Shown here one piece after another: positions 53,920-64,000 of a stretch of DNA of 64,000 nucleotides (its first letter is position 1; the number at the start of each line of letters is the position of its first letter). The notes beneath the pieces were generated by a model. That model saw only the letters and a list, made by a program, of their open reading frames with translations. It did no database searches and was not told the origin of the DNA. The position numbers and the translations under genes are program-made. The DNA comes from Knufia peltigerae (taxonomy: Eukaryota > Ascomycota > Eurotiomycetes > Chaetothyriales > Trichomeriaceae): positions 599,117-663,116 of the forward strand of contig JAPDRN010000007.1 of assembly GCA_030247855.1 (NCBI GenBank). Reading direction: 5' to 3'.

Positions 53920-56075
53920 CAGATTCGATGATGATGCCGTCGGAGGAAACGCAGTGAATGCGGCGAGGTTGACTTGAGAGGCTGAAACGAAGTGGATGAC
54001 AAACGCAGCCTCTTTCGCTGGAAATGTCGTCCGAGCCTGCGGTTTGATCAAAGGAACAGGATTATTCTCTGGATCTCGGCTTGCGACCACGACGCGGCGA
54101 CTGTCTCGAGTGAACGGAAGCCGCTCTGTGTGCTGGTGGTTGGAGGGAGAGGAGATTTGATCCTGAGATCAGTTGTTTTTTTTTGGTTTGGGACAAAAAA
54201 AACCCGTGAGAGGAGATTCAGCGCAGGCAGATTCCGATGAATGAGATCGGAGCTCTGACTGTGGCGAATATCGACGAGATAAACTCCGCTATGAAGGGAG
54301 ATGGGGGCACGACAACAAAGATGTCGACGGTGCCAGATGAACCTCTTCGCGATGGAAAGAGGCGCAAGGGGTGTGTTGTTGTAAAGGGTTGGGTGGAGGG
54401 AAAAACCGCTGATGGGAGGAAGGAGCAAAAAAAGTCATAAGGGGAAAGAACGACGGTCTTGGCTTCGGGGGAATCAGAAACAGCGTGACTTGCTGGCTGC
54501 GCTAAGAATTATTTACTTCCCTGCATTTATTACTGGCACAAAGGCAGCAAATGCGCCGCTTGAGAAACTCGCTCACTCGTCACTCTTTCGTAACCGGTGA
54601 ATGCTCCTTAATATTCTTTGGTAGTCCCATTTCTTCACTTCCTGTTACCTGTTAATGTTTCTTATTTGGTACGTTTCTCTAGGCTTCCTCTGACTTTGCC
54701 CTTCACTCTATTTACCGTGCGCAATTCACACAGTGACAATAAACTCCCGGCACGGAGTCTGCCCGACGCATCTATCTGAGTCAACTGCTCACCATCTCTA
54801 GGTACCCTCACAACTCCTTGTCAAGACGCTTGCGAGACTACCCAGATGTTTCTCTCGAGTCTGATTTCACTCAGCATACCACAATACTAGTCAACTTTGC
54901 CATTGTTCCGTCTCCCAGTTTCGGATCTCGAAGTCAAGTCTGCGCGTCCACTTCCCGTTAGTTCCTTACAGAGTGTTATAACTCATTGTATCCGTATATC
55001 TTTATGGAGTAGATTTGTTCTCCATCTAACAATCATCCCTATGCCGTACTTGCCGTACTGCCTGACGTCGTATGAACTGGCAGTTTGCGCTGCACGATGC
55101 AGCCACTTTAAAATCGCAACCCCCAATTTGCTGTACGTCTTTCAAATGTCAAAACACGGGCCAACTACGTCTAGACTTCGCGTCACTTCTCTTGCCTCTT
55201 CACCCAGGTACTTACGAGTGACTCGGTTTGCGACTTGTCCTCTTTCAAAGGGGGTTTCTTGATGATTGTTTCCTTTCGGAACGCGCCACTGCCCATGAGC
55301 ATCATGTCCCATCTCGTTATCTTGCAAACAGATCTGTTCTCGGTCACGAAATGCAATTTAACGCCTAATTCCGGGTTCAACTCTCGGATCCTTGTCTCTC
55401 ATCAAGGGTTTCCGTTCGGCTATTCTTCTAGCGATTTGCCTCTTTTCCACAGTACCCTGGCTCCATCTTCGGTCATCAGCAATCGGATGGCTAGTTCTTA
55501 AATTTTTTAAATAGTGCTGAGGAGCCCCCGGGTTCATAGCCCGTTGGAACGCCCCGAAGACCAGCTTCAAGACGTCCCTCGGACGCGTACTTATTGGACC
55601 AATTCTTGCATCTCATCGCCATCCTTCGTATTACGTGCATCGTCAACCTAGTACAGTGCATGTAGTACGAGTCGTTGTGACTCACTCTTGCTTGCAGAAA
55701 CACAAGACTTGGAAGGCAGTCAGCGCGCAGCATTGTGACGCTTGTGCTCTCAATGGCTCGGCACGGGCATTTCGGGTTGGCTCTCGCCGTGTTATATCGA
55801 GTGAGACATCTCGAATAAGCACAAAGGTCTTGTATTGCCTATCATCCGTGAGTCATGAAGACTTTGTGAAGAAATGTAGGATACCATCGGAGCACCACGG
55901 TCGCATATCTGTGCAGTGTGTCCTTTCGCCTTTTGATCACTTCCAACCGACTTTTGTGTCATGTCATGACTGTCGTTACTAATAAATACTATGCATAATT
56001 TAGGCCGCCATGTCCAACGCCGCGCTCAAGAATGGTGACAAGAAAGCAGATACTGTCCTGAAACCCGGCAGAAAA
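53920..56075. other. Intergenic, eIF4G leader to DNAJC9-like gene
   Basis: 2.15 kb. The first 170 bp continue the eIF4G frame without an ATG, so they are probably 5' UTR. The rest should contain the eIF4G promoter and the 3' UTR of the minus-strand co-chaperone gene. The segment around 55360-55400 (GGTTCAACTC) was tested as a tRNA B-box and failed, since no acceptor stem pairs. No gene is supportable. Confidence 0.5.
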
Positions 56076-57017
56076 TCAAGCTCGTGCGCTCCGTTTACCC
56101 TTTTTCGCATTCTTCTGAAATGCTTCCTCCGGTGGCTCGTCCATTCCTTTGCGTTTGCCTTTCTTCGAACCGCCTCCATACTTGGCTTCTAGATCATCGA
56201 AGAAGTTCTGAGCTCGTGACTGTTGGCGCTGCTGTATGAGGGCTTGGAGAGCATCTGTATCGTCTGATCCCTTCTTCGATTTCTTCTTCGCACCATCCTT
56301 CTTGCCGAACAACTTGTCTTCCAGTCCCAACTCGCGAGCGTACTCCTGAGCCTCTTGTGCTTCCTTTTTGGCGGCTGCCTTCCGACGTTGACGACTCTGC
56401 TTGCCCTCTTTAGTGTACGTGTCGTATGCCTGTACTTCGCCCTTGGAGATGGCCTCATCGATGATCTTCCTGAAGCGGTCTTCGTCCTCTAGGATCTCAC
56501 TGCACATGACACTCTCAAAGACTGCGTCCATGTCACCTTCGCCCTCCTCATACGCGGCTAACACGGCGTTCCTCTCTTCTTCGCTGCCCTGGTATTCTCG
56601 CTTGACCTGCTCAATCAACTCACCGTTGACGACATTGGCGGATTGCTCGCGAAAGAAGTCTCCCCAGTTGAAGTCGTCATCTTCAATGTTGGCACTTTCT
56701 GCGGTATTGCCCGTGGCGTCGTACCGCTTGCGTCTCCGTTCATCAATAAGTATGGCATAGGCAAAGGCAATCTCTTGGAACTTTTTGTGAGCCGTGTCTC
56801 GATTTCCGGGTTGGGCTTTGTCGGGGTGGTGTTTCAGAGCCAGTTTGCGGTAAGCAGACTTGACCTCGTCGGGGGTTGCGGTTCGTGGGAGTTGGAGGAC
56901 ATCGTATGGATCAATGGTGGGAGGGTCTGAGACGGTGAGATCTTCTTCTACTGAACTTGTCTCGCTATGTTCGATGTCTTCGACGGGTTCAGGCTTGGGC
57001 TTGGTTTTGCGAGGCAT
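56076..57017 (-). CDS. J-domain co-chaperone, DNAJC9-like
   Basis: Single-exon Hsp40-type protein of 313 residues. The J domain spans about residues 36-103, starting DPYDVLQLPRTATPDEVKSA, with the HPD tripeptide at 64-66 (LKHHPDKAQ) and FQEIAFAYAILIDERRRKRY at its end. The region after it (DDDFNWGDFFREQ, then EYQGSEEERNAVLAAYEEGE and KIIDEAISKGEVQAYDTYTK) matches the animal DNAJC9 layout rather than a generic DnaJ. Human DNAJC9 is a histone H3-H4 co-chaperone that works with Hsp70 in the nucleus. The C-terminus is a lysine-rich helical tail with nuclear-localisation-like stretches. ACGCGT lies 236 bp upstream of the start. Confidence 0.9.
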   Translation of the reverse strand: MPRKTKPKPEPVEDIEHSETSSVEEDLTVSDPPTIDPYDVLQLPRTATPDEVKSAYRKLALKHHPDKAQPGNRDTAHKKFQEIAFAYAILIDERRRKRYDATGNTAESANIEDDDFNWGDFFREQSANVVNGELIEQVKREYQGSEEERNAVLAAYEEGEGDMDAVFESVMCSEILEDEDRFRKIIDEAISKGEVQAYDTYTKEGKQSRQRRKAAAKKEAQEAQEYARELGLEDKLFGKKDGAKKKSKKGSDDTDALQALIQQRQQSRAQNFFDDLEAKYGGGSKKGKRKGMDEPPEEAFQKNAKKGKRSARA

Positions 57018-58129
57018 GGTGATGGTGGAGAGGAGCTTGTCGGAGATTGTGTCGAGTGATTATGAGAAGACTGTTTTGAAAGGTAGTGAGAAGACGGGGT
57101 GTTGAAAGGTAGTGAGAGTTATATGAGTACCTTGTAGTGAAAGTCAAGCGAGGTTGAACCGTCAACGAGGATCATGGAACTTTTTCGCAATGTCAGAACG
57201 AGATGAGGCTAAAACGAAGACACGCGCCCGAGGCTTCATCAATACTGTGCATACGCGTTTCCCCCACACCCGAAGCGCCAAGCTTTCTGGGTCCACTCGA
57301 CTTTACATATGTATGTTTCCGAGCTTGCGATGGATCTGTTTCAACATGTGTTTAGGAGGTCCGAGCGTGATCGAGTCAAGAGAGCTATTTGGTTTACGAG
57401 ATCCCAGAGTTGAGAGTAAGATGATTTGATGGCAACTCGAGGGAATACCGTTCTATCAAGTGCCATGACTCAACGTTGAGCGCAAAGTGAAAGCGTTCCC
57501 TCTCGCGGATATGAGCAGTCAACACCTCGTGCTCCTTTCCAAGTTTGAAGAGGGTTAACTTGAAAGCAGTACAAGTACACACAGACCATCACCAAGTCTT
57601 TCGACGGGGCCGAGTCCCTGAAGTGCTTGTGGCAACGACATCCGTCCCGTAATGCGGGATCCGAGCCATCCAAAAGACCCAAGACGAAGCCATCCAAGGG
57701 TCCTATACGAGTATTGACATCATCACCTGGTGCTTCCATCGCGCGCTGCATTTCATCACCACTTTTTAATGTTGTCTGATAACTCGTATAGTTGCTCTCG
57801 ATAATGAGTTGTGTCATTGCTGATACCTTTTCCTGCACCGCTGTAGACTAACTCTACAATCACAGTCTTTATGTCATATTCTCGTCACACGAAACCATTG
57901 ATGTTGCAATACAAGCATATAACTCAGCACAGCAACTGTCCCAGGAGCCCTTGGGCCAAACTTGTACCGAACGCCCATAATACCTCATAAAGTCGACTCC
58001 ATTCCTCGTTCAATGCGTGTCCCACCAACAATTCCTCCAACCATCTTTGAAACTTTCCCGCGTCCCTTACAGAAGCAGATCTCTTTCTCGGCCACAGGAA
58101 CGACAACCTTCGCCCGTCACCGCCCGATC
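57018..58129. promoter_or_regulatory. Divergent promoter region, DNAJC9-like / NTF2-like gene
   Basis: 1.1 kb between divergent starts. It contains ACGCGT at 57253-57258. A minus-strand frame near 57470-57838 begins at a GTG and has no recognisable content. A second candidate ATG for the plus-strand gene is at 58013. Confidence 0.45.
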
Positions 58130-58763
58130 ATGTCGACCTCGACATCACCCTCGTTCACCGAGTACAAAATCCAGTCATCCCTCCCGTCATCCCCTTCCAA
58201 GCTCTCGGACCGCCAGGCTCTCCTGACCGCCTCCGTCCTGGACCTCTTTGCGGGGTACCCCAGCAAGAGGAAACTGTCTTTGTGGACCGATGACGCCGTG
58301 TTCAGTGACAGCCTGACCATCGCCACAGGCCGCAAACAGTACGAGGCCCAGTGGTACGGCCTCAAGGCGAGCATGTCGGACATAGTGCAGGAGGAGGTCG
58401 CCATCAAGAACGTCGGCAACCCCATGGAACTGCACCTCAAGACAAAGTACAAGGTCAAGGCCGTCGGAAAGGAGCAAGTCATCGATTCCACGGTGCTCGT
58501 GCACATGACTGATGCCAGCGACGGTGCGAAAATAACAAAGGTCGAGGACAAGTGGGGTGGAACTCCGCCGCCGGACGGATTCTTCTCAAAGGTGCGTTTT
58601 GACACATTGCTTTGCGCCCAGCAAGAACATATGCCTGTGTGCTATTGTGTGCCTGACTGCTGACGCCTCGATGCGCTAGGCCATGAGGAATCTCAATTCT
58701 GTCACCGTACCGGGATTCGTGACGGTGCCCAAGTCGATTGAGGAGGAAGAGGGCACTGCTTGA
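58130..58763 (+). CDS. NTF2/SnoaL-like small fungal protein
   Basis: Two exons, 58130-58591 and 58680-58763, with an 88 nt intron, encode 181 residues. It looks like a single NTF2-like cone fold: SDRQALLTASVLDLFAGYPS, then LSLWTDDAVFSDSLTIATG and KQYEAQWYGLKASMSDIVQE, strands VAIKNVGNPMELHLKTKYKV and VLVHMTDASDGAKITKVEDK. The last exon supplies AMRNLNSVTVPGFVTVPKSI. An in-frame ATG at 58013 would add 39 residues rich in Pro, Thr and Arg that could be an organelle signal; the shorter start is chosen because the conserved-looking part begins there. Function is unknown. NTF2-like folds serve as enzymes or binding proteins. Confidence 0.75.
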
Positions 58764-59324
58764 ACGGTTCATTCCCGCAGTCATGAATTCGCACAAAATG
58801 CTTGGTGGACCATGAGGACGAGTCGTATTAGTACGTCGTAGACTATTGACATATGAAAGATTATGACGCTCAAGAAGCATCACATTTGCATCACCCTGTG
58901 AGACCAAGTTCGGCGTTCACACAAGTCAATCTCACTTGACCTGGTGCATCCCTCGTAAGACCTGAATGATCAAGGATAGATTGGTGTCCATATCCTTGTC
59001 CAGCAACGACCCAACCACTGCTGTTCACAAGGTCAGTACACTTCGGCCGAGTTCAAAACCTGACCATATTCATGGACATGTTCGACTAAAGCGTCATGAT
59101 TGAGCACTTTTCATTAGAACATCCGGGGTTCGTCAGCCATACCGTCCACGTACGAGCATGCGCATGGACCCCGACTGGCAGTGCCACGAACAACCCAATG
59201 GGAGCTTTATTATAATTCAGTCCAATAGCAAAAGTTGTATCCCTCAGCCAATAATGCTCGCACAGTCCGAACATTACTTCCCAACACCATGAAAGTTGGC
59301 AATTATCCTAGATGACCTTGGAAC
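58764..59324. other. Convergent intergenic
   Basis: 561 bp between the NTF2-like gene and the GPI-type protein gene, containing two 3' ends. I see nothing else in it. Confidence 0.5.
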
Positions 59325-59891
59325 CTATACAAAGACGATGGAGAACAGTGAAAGAATCACTACCAATATACAAGTCTCCATGCTGGTTCCTTTGCTGATT
59401 GCATCGCTGCTGACTATGATGACTCCGTTGGCAGTAGTCTGAGCAGGTGGCTGTTGGGTTATTGTACTCGTGACAGGCCCCCACCCAGAAGTTACTGTAC
59501 TAACAACACACTGATGGCAGTTGTCCGTTGTTGTAGTAATGATGACTGGAGTCGGATTAGGAGAGGTGCTAGTTATCACAACCGTCGTCGGGTTGGGATG
59601 CGTGGAGGTTGTCACCACATATATCGTGGTAGGATGGACTGTTGGAGTATAGATTGGATAGGTTCCATCGCACCATTGTCCTGCGGGACAACATGCTCCG
59701 TTGCCGTTTCTTTCCCAGTAGCAGACATTGGGGTATGGACAGCAAAGTTGCTCAAGAATACTGTTCCCGGCACAGTAGGGGTTCTGATTTGTGCCGCAAC
59801 CGTTGTTGACTATTGTGGTTGAAGCGACTGCCAGTGAGAACTGTGTAGAGAGCAGTGTCGCAACAACACCGGCCAACCCGTAGAACAGCAT
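59325..59891 (-). CDS. GPI-type cysteine-rich cell-surface protein
   Basis: Single exon of 188 residues. A signal peptide covers about residues 1-23 (MLFYGLAGVVATLLSTQFSLAVA). A cysteine-rich module follows (NNGCGTNQNPYC, LCCPYPNVCYWERNGNGACC, PAGQWCDGTY). The next 90 residues are Thr/Ser/Pro-rich with repeated TTVVITSTSPNPTPV-like units, which suggests heavy O-glycosylation. The extreme C-terminus is hydrophobic (METCILVVILSLFSIVFV) and preceded by small residues, as required for GPI attachment. The product is probably a cell-wall or plasma-membrane surface protein; no enzymatic motif is present. Confidence 0.85.
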   Translation of the reverse strand: MLFYGLAGVVATLLSTQFSLAVASTTIVNNGCGTNQNPYCAGNSILEQLCCPYPNVCYWERNGNGACCPAGQWCDGTYPIYTPTVHPTTIYVVTTSTHPNPTTVVITSTSPNPTPVIITTTTDNCHQCVVSTVTSGWGPVTSTITQQPPAQTTANGVIIVSSDAISKGTSMETCILVVILSLFSIVFV

Positions 59892-61341
59892 TGCGTCTTT
59901 CGATAGGCTGTGCGACGAGTATTGACGAGGGTTAGTAGTGTTGGGCCAAAAAATGGGAAGGCTGGGGGTTTTGTAGCTTTCACAATGCGCTGCATATAGT
60001 ACTTGGGTGTTCAGCCTCCATTTCTTCGATCAAGCCATTGACAGCGTTCCCGGGAACTATGGTCGAGCAGCTCAGGTGAAAGACGAATGAGATGCGAGAC
60101 AGACCTCAGCGAGGCATGCCATGCTGACCCAAGGCCAATGAAGGAGCTAAGAGAGGGGTGTTTGGAGAGGGACGCAGGCGGGAGCTAGGGACTTCTCGAG
60201 GGCAGCTACGGAGTCTTGTTCTGCAAGGGAAATGCCATGATGACGGAAGATGACAAGCGCGCCTCGTTCGACGAGAAGAAGTAAAACAATAAGCGGTCGA
60301 GGCTACTGTGATACGTTCCCAGGTACCTACATGTCATGCCTCGAGGCAAGTAAGACCACCCTGGGTACCTTACCTGAGCATCAAGGTACGTGGCTTACTC
60401 TTACTTTGAGAGATGCTGGACACATTGGCGATCGTCAGGTGCGTGGCTGTGCGAGTAAATGAATACGTGTACCTGGCTCCAGAGGTGCTGTGCGCATGGT
60501 TATTCAAGGTACATAGATAGGTAGGAAGGTAGATAGGTACACTGACAAGTCCTCGTACAGCCCAAGTAAGCCCCGGAGGAGACGGAACGAGGGGCAGATA
60601 AAGTACAATAGGCGATAGCGATAATCGATAAGCCCTATCGACACCCTTCGACCGGCTATCGATACTTGTCCGGACTGTCCCTCTAAGTACCTGTAGTACG
60701 TACTCCGTACAAAAACAGTAGCAGCACAGCCCGCAGGACTGGAGCCGGCAACTGAACTGGACTCGTCCTGTACCCCGCCAATTCAAGGGAAAGTCAGGTA
60801 CAAGTGAATCATTCGTACGTGTGTCTATTGACCTAAGGTACCTGGTATCCAAGGTAGTAACTACGGAGTATTCAATCCGCAATCCGAGAATGCGTCAACT
60901 TGACCATCTCAAAAGACACAGAATAAGTCCATGTGTACGGAGTATGTAATGCATCTTCTCATTCCTCTTTCTCTTAATCTGTCCTCACCCATGTCTAGTT
61001 GGTCTAGGCATTCTGGCTGTGCTGCGCCCGACTTGTCCAGTTTCAACCCCACACTCCCCCTAGTCACAGCAGCCAAGATGCAAATCCCATCGTCACAAGC
61101 CACTCGCCTCGCTATTCTACGCACTAATTCAAAGATACTCGAACTCAGGCTCGCGACCAACCCGCCGCTTGATCTACACAAACGTCCCGCAATGCTTCTT
61201 CTCTCGTGACACTTCTTCTCCTCACACGAGCACTCTGTTGCTACTTGTACCGTGGCCAGCTCTACCGAGTACCACCAGATCACTTTTGGGTCTGTCTGCC
61301 AACGATCGCAGTGGTTCTAGCCCTCGTCCGCCACCGCAGTC
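59892..61341. promoter_or_regulatory. Divergent promoter, GPI-type protein / universal-stress protein
   Basis: 1.45 kb rich in short motifs: AGGTACCT palindromes at 60321-60328 and 60836-60843, several further GGTAC elements between, five CGATA/TATCG units within 60612-60664, and three TACGGAGTA copies (60701-60709, 60862-60870, 60936-60944). This density is greater than elsewhere in the window and suggests complex control of one or both genes. Confidence 0.5.
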
Positions 61342-63374
61342 ATGGACAGACCGCCTTCCAGATCACGAGCGCCTATGAGCCTTGAGGCTCTTATTGACGA
61401 AGAAAACAGAGAAGTCCTTGCTGCCATCGATCGCTCCAAACGATCCTCATCTCCTTTACCCAAAATTGCCCACGCTCGAACCGCAACTCCTCCACCTCCC
61501 ATCCGAAGCATGCTCGACGTGGACGATCCTACACCAAGACATGGCTCGATCGCAGGCATAGGAGTTGGAATCACAAGCCCCAGGAAATCCTCTAGATTGG
61601 ATCCCGCAGACCCTTCGACCTACACCTCACCTCACTCGAGTAAGCCCAACTCGCCCGTACTCACCAAAGCCGTACCCGTCAGCACGCGACAACGAGGTTC
61701 TTCAGATGCAGACAGACCGGTCGGCCTCCCCAAGATACAACCGGATGACAAACGGGATTTTGAGCAAAACTATCAATTTGACATAGCTTCTATACCTTCC
61801 AGCGCAGGAATACTGTCGAAGGCCGAAAGCAGGAGACCACGCGAGGGTTCGAGTCCATCAATGGCTGCTGCCATGTCCGGCGACTTCTCGAATTTATACG
61901 TGACCAAGCCGAAAGGAAGTGGCAAAGGCTCTACAAATCCTCACCACTCGAGATCTGCTTCCTCACCGACAACAAGCTCCAAATTAGATTTGTTCAATCC
62001 TCCTAGTCCCAGTGGACAGCTGCTGCTCGACCCTCGGAATTCTGCCGGGAGTCAAACCTCCCAGAAATCCGATAGCTTTTCAACAGTCAATGACGATTCG
62101 GAAGAACCATCTGGGCGAGTGCCACGGGACGGGATGAGCGAAGAAGACGCTGTCGAAAGCAGTGACGACGAAGAGGTCATGTCTCCCAGTAGCGACGAAG
62201 ACGAGACGACTAGAGGTCGCTCAGAACGACGACCAAATTCGACCGAGGATCCGCAGACAATAGCTCAAGCGTTGAGCAAAGGAAAAGAGAAAGCATCAAC
62301 TACAGCCCCGACCGTGAAGTCGCTCTTGGAGCCATCAATATCCGTCACCAGCCCCTCAGGAGAGAACATGCCTGAAAAGACGGAACCACAACCACTCAGT
62401 AATATTTCACAGCCACCTTCCATAGCATCTGTGGAGGACGAGGATGAAGACTGGGCTGCAATTCAAAAGGCCAAAAGGCTTGCCATCAATATCTCGCCAG
62501 TCGATTCCAGCGTTGCAAACCGCGATTGTCGTGTGATCCTCCGTGGTGACTGGCTTGGCTCTCAAAAGAAAGCGGAAGCCGGGCGTCGAACGAGCAGACT
62601 ATTTCTTGTGTGCAGTGATCTCAGCGTCGAAGCAAGCTATGCCATGGAATGGGTTGTCGGCACGATGGTGCGTGACGGTGACACTATCCTCGCCATGTAT
62701 GCCATCGAGGACGAGTCTGCTGGAAAGGCATCGGAGGAGCAAAGAGATGCACTTACCGCAGAGGGTGCTCGTGCGGGCCAGGAAACCGCAGATGTAATGG
62801 AAACACTTACGAGGCAAACGACACAGGGTGGTGGGACCAGTGCTGGCTTGAGCAATAAAAACAAGTATATTCCAGCTACCGAGGCGGAAAGCTTGACAGG
62901 GTCAGTCGATGCAAGGAAAACGTCAAAAAAACAAATGGAGCGTCTTAGAGCGATCGACTCGGTCATCGAAAATTTCCTCAAGCTAGTACGGAAGACGCCA
63001 TTGGAAGTCCGGTGTACGGTCGAAGTGATCCATTGCAAGAGCCCAAAGCATTTGATCTTGGGAGCGGTAAGTTCAGCACTGAATGAATATGTGGCTTGTT
63101 TCATGCTGATATGTTTTAGATTGATGCGCTAGAACCGACCCTTTGTGTTGTAGGCACCCGTGGCCGCAGCTCTCTGAAAGGTGTACTCCTAGGCTCCTTC
63201 TCCAACTACCTGGTGACCAAGTCTTCTGTCCCCGTCATGGTCGCGCGTAGGAGATTGAAGAAACCACGGTCAGACGTCAAGATCAGCAGCACAAGAATTC
63301 GGCTCAGCAATAATCTTTCCGCTACCCATATTCCAACGAAGCGAAGGAGTTTGACACAAGCCAGAATCGATTGA
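61342..63374 (+). CDS. Large protein with universal stress (UspA) domain
   Basis: Two exons, 61342-63066 and 63120-63374 (53 nt intron), encode 659 residues. The first 400 residues are low-complexity, Ser/Pro-rich with an acidic patch (EEDAVESSDDEEVMSPSSDE), probably disordered and phosphorylated. The Usp fold runs from about residue 418: SRLFLVCSDLSVEASYAMEW, then GTMVRDGDTILAMYAIED. An insertion of some 90 residues follows before the next helix (MERLRAIDSVIENFLKLVRK). VRCTVEVIHCKSPKHLILGA and, across the splice, LEPTLCVVGTRGRSSLKGVL follow. The sequence G-2x-G-9x-G-S in GTRGRSSLKGVLLGS matches the ATP-binding type of Usp domain. Fungal members are associated with stress responses, but molecular function is not established. 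Confidence 0.88.
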
Positions 63375-64000
63375 GTGATTTCTTCGAGCAATAGATCGAG
63401 GTTCAAGTGACAATGGTTCCAAGGCATCAGATAAAAATTAAGGAGGCGATACAACAGGGAATTTGTCCGCCATCTGTACATTTGTTCCGATAAACATTGC
63501 CCTGTGGACCACTGTACAAATAGCCATTGGCGGTTCAATGATTGACATCCGAAGACCAAACAACGGATAGTGGGCGTGAAGATAAAAGGAATAACGAAAA
63601 CATCTATGCCATGACAGATATGATATTTGAGATGAGACATCATTATGGAAAAGGCGAACGTAGCCAACGTGAGGGAGAGGTTGACTTATCAGGTGCAGCA
63701 TTCTAAGAATTACAGGAGGAAGCGTAGCATTCGCGTGCATAAGATACCATACAATACTGATAGCTGGCTCATAACCCTTCCTCTAACAGCGAGTACAAAA
63801 CTGACGATTCAGAATGAAACCTTGAAGGAAAGCCTGCATTGTTTCAAGTCTTGGAATTCTGCCTAGTTACAGTTTGTTGTTGTTGGCTTGGACTTCGAAA
63901 ATCAATTGTCCATGTTTTTGTTCCCCTTCCGTCGCTGGTGATCAGTGGAATCATCTCGACAAAGACTCGAGCCCTTGCACAATGGTAGATCTAGGTCGGC
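63375..64000. other. 3' flank of the Usp-domain gene
   Basis: 626 bp to the window edge. The first part is presumably 3' UTR. Short frames of up to 153 codons on the minus strand overlap the upstream gene and have no recognisable content. Nothing else is seen. Confidence 0.5.

Noticed and set aside
55340..55400. tRNA-like B box (GGTTCAACTC) with a 5 bp T-stem
   Set aside because: No matching acceptor stem, D arm or anticodon arm is found at the required spacing upstream.
57470..57838. 122-codon minus-strand frame between the DNAJC9-like and NTF2-like genes
   Set aside because: The frame opens with a GTG rather than ATG and the product shows no domain.
58013..58129. Upstream ATG of the NTF2-like gene as the true start
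   Set aside because: Possible, but the added 39 residues look unconstrained; mentioned as an alternative rather than called.

Overview
The window is nuclear DNA of a filamentous ascomycete (Pezizomycotina). The evidence is gene content (POL2, COX20, NOP56, CCT6, KRR1, STN1, eIF4G) together with gene structure: short introns of 43 to 137 nt, GTATGT/GTAAGT/GTGAGT donors, CTAAC/CTGAC branch sites, and starts in an ACCATGG-like context. Base composition is near 50% GC. A Eurotiomycetes (possibly Chaetothyriales) origin would fit, but that is only an impression. I found no rRNA, tRNA, CRISPR array or intact transposon.

Layout. 1-10251: housekeeping block with DNA polymerase epsilon (cut by the window edge), COX20 (divergent), an uncharacterised nuclear-looking protein, and NOP56. 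10252-15653: gene-poor stretch ending in a decayed aldehyde dehydrogenase gene. 15654-23025: metabolic cluster of two paralogous FAD-dependent amine/amino-acid oxidoreductases flanking a HAD-family hydrolase, then an APC-family permease. 23600-29384: CCT6, a calmodulin-dependent kinase and a small secreted protein. 29385-35304: 5.9 kb with no supportable gene but several striking cis motifs. 35305-39512: an intron-rich SAM methyltransferase and KRR1. 41113-46436: two MFS transporters, FucP-like and DHA1-like. 47218-57017: STN1, eIF4G and a DNAJC9-like co-chaperone. 58130-63374: a small NTF2/SnoaL-like protein, a GPI-type surface protein and a large universal-stress-domain protein.

How parts fit together. 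The 14.6-23.0 kb region reads as an uptake-and-oxidation module: the permease brings in an amino acid, GABA or polyamine, the FAD enzymes deaminate it, and an ALDH (now broken here) would have oxidised the aldehyde. POL2, STN1 and the DNAJC9-like gene each carry an ACGCGT (MCB) hexamer within 250 bp of the start codon, which suggests, but does not prove, shared S-phase control. A 9-mer, TACGGAGTA, occurs 13 times exactly over both strands against about 0.5 expected, always outside coding exons; it is the strongest unexplained signal in the window.

Exon coordinates were worked out by hand from splice consensus, frame closure and family resemblance. Every spliced model given closes to a whole number of codons.
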